Origin: JALNZU01 sp964463695
GTDB taxonomy: Bacteria > Bacteroidota > Bacteroidia > Bacteroidales > F082
Direction: 5' to 3'
Assembly (NCBI GenBank): GCA_964463695.1
Contig: CAYXCZ010000020.1
Location: forward strand, 24,749-88,748
DNA length: 64,000 nucleotides
Part shown: positions 1 to 8,375 of the stretch, piece after piece
How the letters are laid out: every line of letters starts with the position of its first letter
Position numbering within the stretch: the stretch's first letter is position 1
Position numbers and translations under genes: made by a program
Notes under the pieces: model-generated
Told to the model about the DNA's origin: nothing
The model's input: only the letters and a program-made list of their open reading frames with translations
Database searches by the model: none

Positions 1-1011
1 GAAGACAGGCGCAGATTTGCGGCCTATGCCTTTGGCGTAAGCTCGCATTATGATGCTGCAATTTACAATTGGTTTACCGGTGGTCAGCAACAACTCAGGC
101 TTTCGGGCAACAACGCACAACCGCTCCGGTATGGCGAAAATCCACACCAAAAAGGCATATTCTACGGCAACCTTGATGAAGTTTTTGAAAAGTTGCATGG
201 AAAAGATTTGTCATATAATAATTTGCTCGATCTCGATGCCGGATTGCATCTTATAGCCGAATTTGAAGAACCAAGTTTTGCCATCCTCAAACATAACAAC
301 GCGTGTGGTCTGGCTTCCAGAGACACAATGAGAGAAGCATACATGGCTGCATTGGCTGGAGATCCTGTTTCTGCATTCGGCGGAGTGCTTGTTGCTAACC
401 GAAAATTGGATGAGGCAACTGCTTTATTAGTCAACGAATTGTTTTTTGAAGTGATAATAGCTCCTGATTATGAAGAAAATGCACTTCAACTACTCTATTC
501 TCGTAAAAATAGAATAATTTTGCAACTTAGAACAGGAGTGTTTCCAAAAACACAATACAAGACACTTTTAAACGGACTGCTTTCACAGGAGAAGGATGTA
601 CAAACTGAACAAGCCGCTGATATGCGGGTTGTTACTCAAAAAGCTCCCACAGCAGCTGAAACAGATGATCTTGTTTTTGCTAATAAAATTGTTAAACACA
701 CCCGTTCAAACGCAATTGTACTTGTAAAAAACAAGCAATTGGCGGGAAGCGGAATCGGGCAAACCTCACGTGTTGATGCACTGAAACAAGCCGTAGCCAA
801 AGCAAAAGAGTTTGGCTTCGATTTGAATGGTGCTGTGATGGCTTCTGATGCTTTCTTCCCTTTTGCCGACTCTGTGGAGATTGCTTCACAAGCTGGCATT
901 ACTGCAGTAGTTCAGCCTGGTGGGTCGGTACGTGATAATGATACCATCAACTTTTGCAACTCAGCAGGCCTAAGCATGGTTTTTACAGGTATCAGGCATT
1001 TTAAACATTGA
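1..1011 (+). CDS. purH: Bifunctional AICAR transformylase/IMP cyclohydrolase PurH, 3' part
   Basis: This is the C-terminal 336 residues of PurH, open at the left window edge, so the start codon and the N-terminal IMP cyclohydrolase domain (roughly 170 residues) are missing from view. The visible part is the AICAR transformylase domain, which formylates AICAR with 10-formyl-THF in the last steps of cytosolic purine synthesis. Diagnostic stretches are LRYGENPHQKG near residue 41, KHNNACG near residue 97, the GGSVRD segment and the C-terminal FTGIRHFKH. The usual KHxNPCG reads NNACG here. mreB follows after 27 bp, so the two may be co-transcribed. Confidence 0.96.
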   Translation, partial: EDRRRFAAYAFGVSSHYDAAIYNWFTGGQQQLRLSGNNAQPLRYGENPHQKGIFYGNLDEVFEKLHGKDLSYNNLLDLDAGLHLIAEFEEPSFAILKHNNACGLASRDTMREAYMAALAGDPVSAFGGVLVANRKLDEATALLVNELFFEVIIAPDYEENALQLLYSRKNRIILQLRTGVFPKTQYKTLLNGLLSQEKDVQTEQAADMRVVTQKAPTAAETDDLVFANKIVKHTRSNAIVLVKNKQLAGSGIGQTSRVDALKQAVAKAKEFGFDLNGAVMASDAFFPFADSVEIASQAGITAVVQPGGSVRDNDTINFCNSAGLSMVFTGIRHFKH

Positions 1012-1038
1012 TAAATAAGTCAATAAACACACATAGAT

Positions 1039-2061
1039 ATGGGATTATTTTCGTTCCTAAACAAAGAGATTGCTATTGACCTTGGTACGGCCAATACTAT
1101 CATTATCTACAATGATAAGGTAGTTGTTGATGAACCCTCAATCGTTGCTATAGAGCGCAACACAGGCCGGATTATTGCTGTAGGTAAAAAAGCGATGATG
1201 ATGCATGGTAAAACACATGAAAACATCAAAACCATTCGTCCGCTGCGCGATGGAGTAATCGCCGATTTTCAAGCTGCTGAGCATATGATGCGGGAGATGA
1301 TCAAAATGATTGGTATAAAAAGCAGATTCTTCCCACCTGCATTGAAAATGGTTATTTGCATCCCCTCAGGTATTACCGAAGTAGAAGAAAGAGCTGTAAA
1401 GGATTCTGCCGAACAGGCTGGTGCCAAAGAGGTAAGATTGATACACGAACCTATGGCTGCTGCTATTGGAATTGGTATCGATGTACTCGAACCTACCGGA
1501 AACATGATTATTGATATTGGTGGAGGAACAAGTGAAATAGCTGTTATCGCCTTAGGTGGTATTGTAAATAATAAATCGATCCGCATTGCCGGTGATGACT
1601 TTAATGCTGATATTGAAGAGTATATGCGTAAGCAGCACAACATTAATATTGGCGAACGTACAGCTGAACGTATCAAGATAGAAGTTGGTGCAGCGCTTCC
1701 TCTTATTGATAATCCACCGGACGATTTCCCTGTTCACGGACGGGATATGTTAACAGGTATTCCAAAGGAGATTAAAGTAAACTATACCGAAATAGCCCAT
1801 TGTCTGGATAAAAGCATTTCAAAAATTGAAGCTGCGGTGCTCAACGCTCTTGAAATGACACCTCCTGAACTTTCAGCTGATATTTTCAGAACTGGGATTT
1901 ATTTGGCTGGCGGTGGCTCGTTACTTCGAGGCCTCGACAAGCGATTGCACTTAAAGACTAAGCTTCCGGTGCATGTGGCGGAAGATCCGTTGCGTGCTGT
2001 TGCCCGTGGCACAGGCATTGCCCTTAAAAACTTTGATAAATTCCCATTCCTGATCAAATAG
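1039..2061 (+). CDS. mreB: Rod shape-determining protein MreB
   Basis: MreB is a bacterial actin that forms membrane-associated filaments and guides lateral wall synthesis. The 340-residue product has the normal family length. The phosphate-1 loop IDLGTANTII is near residue 13, the phosphate-2 loop IDIGGGTSEIAVI is near 160, and the adenosine-binding LAGGGSLLRGLDKRL is near 292. The ATG at 1039 is 27 bp past purH and gives the expected short N-terminus (MGLFSFLNKEIAIDLG). It is the first gene of mreBCD. Confidence 0.97.
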   Translation: MGLFSFLNKEIAIDLGTANTIIIYNDKVVVDEPSIVAIERNTGRIIAVGKKAMMMHGKTHENIKTIRPLRDGVIADFQAAEHMMREMIKMIGIKSRFFPPALKMVICIPSGITEVEERAVKDSAEQAGAKEVRLIHEPMAAAIGIGIDVLEPTGNMIIDIGGGTSEIAVIALGGIVNNKSIRIAGDDFNADIEEYMRKQHNINIGERTAERIKIEVGAALPLIDNPPDDFPVHGRDMLTGIPKEIKVNYTEIAHCLDKSISKIEAAVLNALEMTPPELSADIFRTGIYLAGGGSLLRGLDKRLHLKTKLPVHVAEDPLRAVARGTGIALKNFDKFPFLIK

Positions 2062-2082
2062 CAAGCAGCAGAGTAACGCAGC

Positions 2083-2901
2083 ATGTATAACCTTATCCGA
2101 TTTCTACAGAAACACAACTTCATCATTCTATTCGTGTTTCTGGAGGCATTGGCATTGGTCATGCTAAGTCGCAGCCATACGTTTCACAGGGCGGCGCTTA
2201 ATCACCGTACAAATACCATTGCCGGAAGTGTTTATCACATCAACAGCGATATCACCAATTATTTTTCGCTACAGCAGCAAAACACCCGGCTTCAACAGCA
2301 AAATGCCGATTTGTTGCGAAAGCTTGCTCTCGTTCAAGAAATGATTCCTGATCCGGATAGCGCCCTCAAAAGCCGGATTTTTGATTTTGTACCTGCAAGA
2401 GTGATAAACAACACAGTGGATCTGCGGAACAACTATATCATAATTAACAAGGGCTTCAGAGATGGAGTCAGCAAGGATATGGGAATTGTATCACCCGATG
2501 GAGTTGCGGGTATCATAATTGGGGTGAGTGAGCATTATGCCACAGCAATGTCGCTTTTGCACAAGCATGCCACTGTAAGCGTACGATTTTTAAATAACGA
2601 TCAAATTGCAAATCTTCATTGGCGCGGAGGCGATTATCATTATGCCGAGGTAGTGGATATTCCTTCACATGTTATTCCAAATGAGGGAGATACAATTGTT
2701 ACAAGTGGACACTCTTTTGTGTTTCCCGAAGGACTGATGGTAGGAACAGTGGCAGAGTTGATTGAATCTGAACGAGGAAATCTGAACACAGCCCGCGTGA
2801 AATTTCACACAAACTTTGGCAAATTACGTAATGTATATGTGGTGAAAAATGCCCATCGTAACGAATTAGACGCCTTATCAACCATCAAAACCAATGAATA
2901 A
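2083..2901 (+). CDS. mreC: Rod shape-determining protein MreC
   Basis: MreC is the bitopic periplasmic scaffold of the elongasome, linking MreB with the wall synthases. The 272-residue product has a short cytoplasmic N-terminus, one membrane segment at about residues 13-30, a glutamine-rich coiled coil at about 63-90 (repeated QQQN), and the beta-rich MreC core with the typical INKGFRDGVSKDMGIVSPDGVAGII stretch split around residue 130. It starts 21 bp after mreB and its last 8 bp overlap mreD, which indicates translational coupling. Confidence 0.93.
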   Translation: MYNLIRFLQKHNFIILFVFLEALALVMLSRSHTFHRAALNHRTNTIAGSVYHINSDITNYFSLQQQNTRLQQQNADLLRKLALVQEMIPDPDSALKSRIFDFVPARVINNTVDLRNNYIIINKGFRDGVSKDMGIVSPDGVAGIIIGVSEHYATAMSLLHKHATVSVRFLNNDQIANLHWRGGDYHYAEVVDIPSHVIPNEGDTIVTSGHSFVFPEGLMVGTVAELIESERGNLNTARVKFHTNFGKLRNVYVVKNAHRNELDALSTIKTNE

Positions 2902-3412
2902 CACCCTGTTAAATACGTTTCGGTTTATTGGATTGATACTTCTGCAGGTGTTGATTCTTAATCACATAGAGTTAATTGGTTATGTGAATCCCTTTGTTTA
3001 CATCCTTTTTGTTTTAATGCTTCCTTTATCAACACCGGGTTGGTTGCTTTTATTGTTGAGTTTTGGAACAGGCTATACGATCGACGTTTTTATGTCAAGT
3101 GCAGGTCTTCATACTGCTGCAACCGTTTTTATGGCATTCATGCGTCCTTATGTTGTTCAACTTGCAACAGGAGCTAAAGAACCCGAAATGTTGAATAATC
3201 CTGGGCTGTCACAAATGGGTATCCGATGGTGGTTTAGCTACTCTCTTAGCCTTGTATTTCTCCATCATTTTGCACTTTTTCTTCTGGAATCATTTAGTTT
3301 CAGTCAGTTGGGTTATACCCTGATCAGGATTGTTCTGAGTGTTCTATTCACTGAGATACTGATTCTTTTGCTAAGCTATTTCTTTGCTACCCGACTCAAA
3401 AAAAAGAAATAA
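2894..3412 (+). CDS. mreD: Rod shape-determining protein MreD
   Basis: This is a 172-residue, almost entirely hydrophobic protein with about five membrane segments and a basic C-terminus (RLKKKK), as expected for MreD, the integral membrane partner of MreC. Sequence conservation in MreD is low, so the call rests on size, hydrophobicity, position after mreC and the overlapping ATGAATAA junction. In many Bacteroidota the next genes are mrdA (PBP2) and rodA. Here the operon ends and 279 bp of AT-rich sequence follows. Confidence 0.88.
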   Translation: MNNTLLNTFRFIGLILLQVLILNHIELIGYVNPFVYILFVLMLPLSTPGWLLLLLSFGTGYTIDVFMSSAGLHTAATVFMAFMRPYVVQLATGAKEPEMLNNPGLSQMGIRWWFSYSLSLVFLHHFALFLLESFSFSQLGYTLIRIVLSVLFTEILILLLSYFFATRLKKKK

Positions 3413-3658
3413 AATTGCGGTTTGAGTAGCTTTTCCAGGTCATAATTTAACAAGTTCGCAAACAGGAAGTGCATTTTCTTATCAACGTGTTAAGTAATTG
3501 ACATACTGAGTTATACAAAAATTGTAATGAAATTTTACTAGTGGTTTTCAAATAGAAAACACGCATCTTTTTAGTGTATAAATGTAAATTTTGATGGGAG
3601 TTAATTTTTTTAGATTGTTAAAAAAGCAAAACTAGCTTTCCAAATAATAAAAAAACGA

Positions 3659-3666
3659 TAGATTTG
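3659..3666 (+). promoter_or_regulatory. Bacteroidota-type -7 box for the thioredoxin-fold lipoprotein
   Basis: TAGATTTG matches the Bacteroidota -7 consensus TAnnTTTG and lies 25 bp before the ATG at 3692. No convincing -33 TTTG is present at the usual spacing. The rest of 3413-3658 is AT-rich with no gene or hairpin that I can support. Confidence 0.55.
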
Positions 3667-3691
3667 CCCTTATAAGTAAACTCCAAAAATC

Positions 3692-4798
3692 ATGAAACGT
3701 ATCGTTTTGTTCGCCTTGGTGGCAATGCTGGGATTGGCTGCCTGCAGCACCGCAAAAAAAGATCTTCCATCTTTTAAACTGACACTGAGTGTCACCAATT
3801 TCGATGGAAAACAAGTGAAAGTGCAAAAACGTATAGGTGATGTATGGGAAGTCATCGATTCGGTTAAAGTGGAAGCCGGTGTAGCCCATCTGAAAGGGAC
3901 AATAGAAACTCCTGAGATGTTGTTTGTAGCTTTTGAAGATTTAAAGGGAAATGTTCCATTTTTTGCTGAAGCAAGTGAAATTACAATAAAAGCTGATCCT
4001 CAAAATTTACGTCAGGCCGAGATAAATGGCTCCCTGACGCATGAGCGTTATCTGGCATTCACCGACAAATTTGAAGAATTTGACGAAATACTCTATCAGC
4101 ATTATCAAGCCTACAAATCAGCTGAAGAAGCTGCCAACGAGGAAGGACTTCAGGCCGCAGAAGCTGCATACGAGCAAGCGGAAAAGGATAAAAAACAATT
4201 TTTGGTTGATTATGTCCGAACCAATAATAAAGATGTGGTTTCACATTACATCTTATATAGAAATACCTATCAATTTGAACTTGATGAACTTGAAGGTATG
4301 GTGGTCGCCTTTGATGAAACAGTTAAATCATCGTATTTAACCGATTTATTCGACAGGGTTTTGGTGTTAAAAAGTGTTGCAATTGGAATGCCATACAAGG
4401 ATTTTGAACAAGCTGCGCCCAACGACAGCTTGATTAAACTTTCGGAAAAGGTAGGGGCAAAGGTATTATTGGTTGATTTTTGGGCTTCATGGTGTCAGCC
4501 ATGCAGGGCCGAAAACCCAAATATTGTTGCTATCTACAAAGATTTTAAAGGAAAAGGGTTTGATGTTTTCGGAGTTTCGTTTGATACCGATAAAGAAAAA
4601 TGGATGGAAGCTATCACCGATGATAATTTGACCTGGACACACGTCTCCGATTTGAAAGGATGGGGTAACGAAGCCGGGAAAAAATATGGCGTTCAATCGA
4701 TACCACACAGTGTGCTTCTGGATGCGAATGGCAATATCATTGCGAAGAATCTTCGTGCTGAAGATTTACGTAACAAAGTAGCTGAGCTGCTCAAGTAG
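3692..4798 (+). CDS. TlpA/ResA-type thiol-disulfide lipoprotein with N-terminal DUF4369-like domain
   Basis: This 368-residue envelope protein has a lipoprotein signal ending in LAAC (acylated Cys18), a beta-rich N-terminal region of the DUF4369 type common in Bacteroidota, a helical acidic linker rich in E, A and K at about 130-175, and a C-terminal redoxin domain. The active site WCQPC carries Cys268 and Cys271, within LVDFWASWCQPCRAEN, and a cis-Pro loop (QSIPHS) follows. Such proteins reduce or shuffle disulfides of exported proteins. The native substrate cannot be read from the sequence. It stands alone between mreD and a bidirectional terminator. Confidence 0.9.
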   Translation: MKRIVLFALVAMLGLAACSTAKKDLPSFKLTLSVTNFDGKQVKVQKRIGDVWEVIDSVKVEAGVAHLKGTIETPEMLFVAFEDLKGNVPFFAEASEITIKADPQNLRQAEINGSLTHERYLAFTDKFEEFDEILYQHYQAYKSAEEAANEEGLQAAEAAYEQAEKDKKQFLVDYVRTNNKDVVSHYILYRNTYQFELDELEGMVVAFDETVKSSYLTDLFDRVLVLKSVAIGMPYKDFEQAAPNDSLIKLSEKVGAKVLLVDFWASWCQPCRAENPNIVAIYKDFKGKGFDVFGVSFDTDKEKWMEAITDDNLTWTHVSDLKGWGNEAGKKYGVQSIPHSVLLDANGNIIAKNLRAEDLRNKVAELLK

Positions 4799-4816
4799 TT
4801 AATATTCAACAGTATT

Positions 4817-4850
4817 AAAAAAAGGCGTTGTTTTCAACGCCTTTTTTATT
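4817..4850. terminator. Bidirectional rho-independent terminator
   Basis: A perfect 7-bp stem GGCGTTG/CAACGCC (4824-4830 and 4835-4841) with a TTTT loop is flanked by seven A on the left and six T on the right, so it can end transcription from both strands. It sits between the converging lipoprotein gene and the threonine dehydrogenase gene. Confidence 0.92.
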
Positions 4851-4890
4851 TTCATAGGATCGATATGCTTGTCAATTCAATAAGAGTGAA

Positions 4891-5847
4891 CTACTTTTTC
4901 CCAACAAGTTTTGTACTTATTTCATTCAGCATCAGCGAAGTCATGCTTTCGAGGTTGAAGACATCACTTAGTCCCCAATCTTTTCTGGCTACACTGTCAT
5001 CTATGCTTGCAGGCCAGCTGTCGGCAATTGCCTGACGAAAATCAGGTTCATAAGTAATTTCAAAATCAGGCTGATGTTTGCGAATTGCTGCAGCTACTTC
5101 TTTAGGCGTAAAACTCATTCCTCCAACATTGTAACTCGAGCGGAGACTCAGCTTTCCGGCATCGGCTTCCATTAACTGAATAGTAGCTTTGATAGCATCA
5201 TCCATAAACATCATCGGCAAGGCGGTATCTTCGCGCAGGAAGCAATTGTAGCTATTATTACGAATAGCCTCATAATAAATTTCAACAGCATAGTCAGTAG
5301 TTCCTCCGCCGGCTTCGGTTTTGTAACTGATTAGGCCGGGATAACGCAAACTGCGGAAGTCTACACCATACCGCTTTTGGTAGTATTCGCCCCAGCGTTC
5401 ACCTGCAAGTTTACTGATACCATAAACGGTATTTGGTTCCATCACAGTGAGTTGTGGAGTATTATACCGGGGTGTTGTTGGGCCAAATACTGCGATTGAG
5501 CTGGGCCAGAAGAGTTTTTTTACATCTGAGTCGCGTGCCAACTCAAGGGTATTCATCAATGCGCGCATGTTGATTTCCCAGGCTTGCTGTGGGATTTTCT
5601 CAGCATTGCCCGAAAGAACGGCGGCAAGATTATAAACCTGAGTGATTTTAAACCTGACCGCAAAATGCAACAAATTGTTGTAATCCATCACATCGAGGGT
5701 GTTGAAAGGCCCACTTTCGAGGATGTCTTTTGGCGGTTGTTTGATGTCGGTGGCAAAAACATTTTCATTGCCATATACTTTTCTCAAAGCTAAGGTAAGC
5801 TCTGATCCGATTTGCCCTGAGCAACCAATGACGAGAATACGCTCCAT
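4891..5847 (-). CDS. L-threonine 3-dehydrogenase, UDP-galactose-epimerase-like (extended SDR)
   Basis: This 318-residue enzyme is an extended short-chain dehydrogenase. It has the Rossmann motif GCSGQIG (residues 8-14), the YxxxK pair in YGISK (about 146-150) and an SSIAVFG segment supplying the catalytic Ser. The C-terminal YNVGGMSFTPKEVAAAI and SWPASIDDSVARKDWG stretches are typical of the SDR-type threonine dehydrogenase known from Flavobacterium and Cupriavidus, which oxidises L-threonine to 2-amino-3-ketobutyrate with NAD+. The usual partner, 2-amino-3-ketobutyrate CoA ligase, is not nearby. It is transcribed divergently from cysS. Confidence 0.88.
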   Translation of the reverse strand: MERILVIGCSGQIGSELTLALRKVYGNENVFATDIKQPPKDILESGPFNTLDVMDYNNLLHFAVRFKITQVYNLAAVLSGNAEKIPQQAWEINMRALMNTLELARDSDVKKLFWPSSIAVFGPTTPRYNTPQLTVMEPNTVYGISKLAGERWGEYYQKRYGVDFRSLRYPGLISYKTEAGGGTTDYAVEIYYEAIRNNSYNCFLREDTALPMMFMDDAIKATIQLMEADAGKLSLRSSYNVGGMSFTPKEVAAAIRKHQPDFEITYEPDFRQAIADSWPASIDDSVARKDWGLSDVFNLESMTSLMLNEISTKLVGKK

Positions 5848-5881
5848 AAAATCTATCTGTTATTTATTTCACATTAAGTTA

Positions 5882-5889
5882 CAAATGTA
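5882..5889 (-). promoter_or_regulatory. -7 box for threonine dehydrogenase
   Basis: On the minus strand this reads TACATTTG, matching TAnnTTTG, 34 bp upstream of the start codon. No clear -33 element was seen. On the plus strand of the same 124-bp gap, TTTCTTTG at 5942-5949 is a one-mismatch -7 candidate for cysS. Confidence 0.55.
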
Positions 5890-5971
5890 GGACATTTCCT
5901 TTTCCGGTGATTGAAGCACAGACTGATTCCATGAAATTTCGTTTCTTTGCAGCCTGAAAGCATCACAAATT

Positions 5972-7456
5972 ATGACGAAGTTTCGCAATCAGGCAGAAGT
6001 TATTGTGTACAACAGCCTCAGCCGTAAGAAAGAAGTTTTTATTCCCATCAATCCTCTTCATATCGGTATGTATGTTTGCGGGCCAACCGTATATGGTGAT
6101 GCACATTTGGGACATGCCCGTGCTGCAATAACTTTTGATCTGGTTTTTCGCTATTTCACGCATTTGGGATATAAGGTGCGTTATGTGCGCAACATCACTG
6201 ACGTTGGCCATCTTGAAAATGATGCCGATGAGGGTGAGGATAAAATTGCTCAAAAGGCTCGTTTAGAACAGATTGAACCCATGGAAGTGGTGCAGTATTA
6301 TACTGTTCGATACCATAAAAATATGGATCAACTCAATGTTTTACGTCCCTCTATTGAGCCACATGCTTCGGGCCATCTCATCGAACAGATTGCCATGGTT
6401 GAGAAGATTCTAAAGAAAGGATATGCCTACGAGGTAGACGGTTCAGTGTATTTCGATGTTGAAAAGTATAGTAAAAACCACCATTACGGCATCCTTTCAG
6501 GACGGAAAATCGAAGATTTGATCAGCAATACACGTAAACTCGACGGTCAATCAGACAAACGAAACAGTGCCGACTTTGCATTGTGGAAAAAAGCTGAGCC
6601 TTCACACATCATGCGTTGGCCTTCGCCCTGGAGTGACGGATTCCCTGGCTGGCATATGGAATGCTCGGCCATGGGTTGTAAATATCTGGGCGAACAGTTT
6701 GATATTCATGGTGGTGGCATGGACTTACTTTTCCCGCACCATGAGTCGGAAATTGCACAGTCAACTGTAGCCAACGAAAAATCGCCCGTGCACTATTGGA
6801 TGCACAACAATATGATTACCCTCAACGGACAGAAAATGGGCAAGTCGCTCGGTAACGCCATCTCGCTTGATGATATCTTCACAGGAAATCATCCTTTGCT
6901 CGAACAAGCTTACAGTCCGATGACTATCCGGTTTTTTATTTTACAGGCCCATTACCGCAGCACCCTCGACTTTAGCAACGAAGCCCTTCAGGCAGCTGAA
7001 AAAGGCTTGAAAAAATTATTGGTAGCTGCTTCAACCTTAACTAAGTTGAAAGTCAATCCAGCCGCAGCTGATCAAGGGGTTGATGCTATTGAAAAGGCAT
7101 GTTACGATGCTATGAACGACGACTTTAACAGTCCAATGGCTATTGCAGCACTTTTTGATGCTGTACGACTTATCAACGCTTCAAACGATGGTCATTTAGC
7201 CATCAATGAACGAGAGTTTCAGCAGCTAAAACAACTTATGGATGATTTTATATTCCATATTTTGGGAATTCAGGACGAAGAAGCAGGCTCTGATTTAGAG
7301 CTAGTGGATGGTCTGATGCAAACTATAATCAACTTGCGGCAGGAAGCACGCGCAAAAAAGGATTTTGCCACAAGCGATGTAATTCGCGACAGCCTCGGGA
7401 AACTTAACATCGTGCTGAAAGACGGTAAAGACGGTACAAGCTGGGAGTTGAAGTAA
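5972..7456 (+). CDS. cysS: Cysteinyl-tRNA synthetase
   Basis: This cytosolic class I synthetase charges tRNA-Cys with cysteine. The 494-residue product has the usual length. The HIGH motif is HLGH at residues 45-48, next to zinc ligand Cys36 in VCGPTVYGDAH. The HHESE segment and GWHMECSAMG supply the other zinc ligands. The KMSKS loop reads KMGKS at 288-292. The C-terminal helical anticodon-binding region is complete. The ATG at 5972 gives a normal N-terminus. Confidence 0.97.
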   Translation: MTKFRNQAEVIVYNSLSRKKEVFIPINPLHIGMYVCGPTVYGDAHLGHARAAITFDLVFRYFTHLGYKVRYVRNITDVGHLENDADEGEDKIAQKARLEQIEPMEVVQYYTVRYHKNMDQLNVLRPSIEPHASGHLIEQIAMVEKILKKGYAYEVDGSVYFDVEKYSKNHHYGILSGRKIEDLISNTRKLDGQSDKRNSADFALWKKAEPSHIMRWPSPWSDGFPGWHMECSAMGCKYLGEQFDIHGGGMDLLFPHHESEIAQSTVANEKSPVHYWMHNNMITLNGQKMGKSLGNAISLDDIFTGNHPLLEQAYSPMTIRFFILQAHYRSTLDFSNEALQAAEKGLKKLLVAASTLTKLKVNPAAADQGVDAIEKACYDAMNDDFNSPMAIAALFDAVRLINASNDGHLAINEREFQQLKQLMDDFIFHILGIQDEEAGSDLELVDGLMQTIINLRQEARAKKDFATSDVIRDSLGKLNIVLKDGKDGTSWELK

Positions 7457-7611
7457 TGTTGCAAAACGGCTTCAGGCACTAAGTTGTTCTAAATCAAGTA
7501 ATAGCATCATTTTCTTTATTTTTGATGCAATTCGCCTTAAATTTTTGTTGTTTTTTATAGAAAATAACTTAAAAAACAGATGTAATTAGCTGTATGATAA
7601 TACGATATAAA

Positions 7612-7643
7612 ACTAACTAGTTTGTTAGTAACTAACTGGTTAG
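7612..7643. repeat. Tandem short palindromes
   Basis: Two adjacent inverted repeats occur here: ACTAAC-6 nt-GTTAGT (7612-7629) and CTAAC-2 nt-GTTAG (7632-7643). The same CTAAC/GTTAG arms are used twice. They lie just before a decayed reading frame. They may be a protein-binding site or a residue of a lost element; nothing decides between these. Confidence 0.5.
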
Positions 7644-7749
7644 CAATATTCTCATTGAAAAAGAATTGATAGACAACCCTGGAAAAACCATCGTTTTTCT
7701 CGATCCGGTTTATGAATTGTGGTTCGTTAAGAAAGTTCTTAAAAGATAA
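7636..7749 (+). pseudogene. Remnant of the 3' end of an AAA-type ATPase gene (tentative)
   Basis: An open frame of 37 codons with no start codon, preceded by an in-frame TAA at 7633, ends at TAA 7747-7749. Its translation contains IEKELIDNPGKTIVF followed by LDPVYELWFVKKVLKR. This resembles the extreme C-terminus of archaeal-type AAA ATPases (PF01637-like) common as isolated genes in Bacteroidota, where a DPxFELW-type segment precedes a basic end. The remaining 5' part is absent. The similarity is from memory of the family and the segment is short, so chance is possible. Confidence 0.35.
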
Positions 7750-7786
7750 AGGTATAGGTGATATCCTTGTAAAACGGGTCTTTCAT

Positions 7787-8371
7787 TTATTTATTCTCAT
7801 CTATTGGTTGTCGTATCATCTCGAAAACCCCTTTAGGTAAAAAGAAACGTAAATCCTTGCCTTGTTTTATGGCTTCACGGATGAAAGTGGAAGACACTTC
7901 AATCATTGGAGCTTCGATAAGTTGAACAGAAGGGTGTTTGACCAAAGGATGGCCTGAACTGCCTTTGCGGGGATAAACGAGCAAACTGTAGCTTTTGAGA
8001 ATAGCTTCATAATCTTTCCAAAGGTGGAAGTTTTCTAAACTGTCAGTTCCCGTGATAAGGTGAAAATGCATATTGGAAAACTTGATTTCCAATGCCTTGA
8101 GTGTGTCGATGGTATAAGAAGGTTTTGGCATACCAAACTCGATGTCGCTCACAACAAACCGATCGAAACCCTCAACTGCTTTCTTGACCATGGCCAACCG
8201 CTTTTCTTCGGGCATGAGATCAGTTTGTGCTTTCAATGGATTATGAGGTGAAACAATGAACCATATTTCATCCAAAGAAGTGTATTCGAGCAAATAATTG
8301 GCCAGCATCAGGTGGCCGTTGTGCACCGGATTGAACGAGCCGAAAAACAGACCAACATTCTTCATCTTCAA
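7787..8371 (-). CDS. nadD: Nicotinate-nucleotide adenylyltransferase
   Basis: NadD adenylates nicotinate mononucleotide to deamido-NAD in cytosolic NAD synthesis. The 194-residue protein has the nucleotidyltransferase motif GSFNPVHNGH (residues 11-20), the ISPHNPLK-type segment as VSPHNPLK near 41, and the C-terminal motif SSTFIREAI that contacts ATP. It is the last gene of the yicC-gmk-MDR-nadD run and begins 4 bp after the MDR gene stops, so it is probably co-translated. Confidence 0.95.
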   Translation of the reverse strand: MKMKNVGLFFGSFNPVHNGHLMLANYLLEYTSLDEIWFIVSPHNPLKAQTDLMPEEKRLAMVKKAVEGFDRFVVSDIEFGMPKPSYTIDTLKALEIKFSNMHFHLITGTDSLENFHLWKDYEAILKSYSLLVYPRKGSSGHPLVKHPSVQLIEAPMIEVSSTFIREAIKQGKDLRFFLPKGVFEMIRQPIDENK

Positions 8372-8375
8372 TTAT

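Larger units (their letters stand above)
7457..7786. other. Intergenic stretch after cysS
   Basis: This 330-bp AT-rich gap holds tandem palindromes at 7612-7643 and a short gene remnant at 7636-7749. The first 150 bp after cysS show no reading frame, hairpin terminator or promoter that I can support. Confidence 0.6.
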
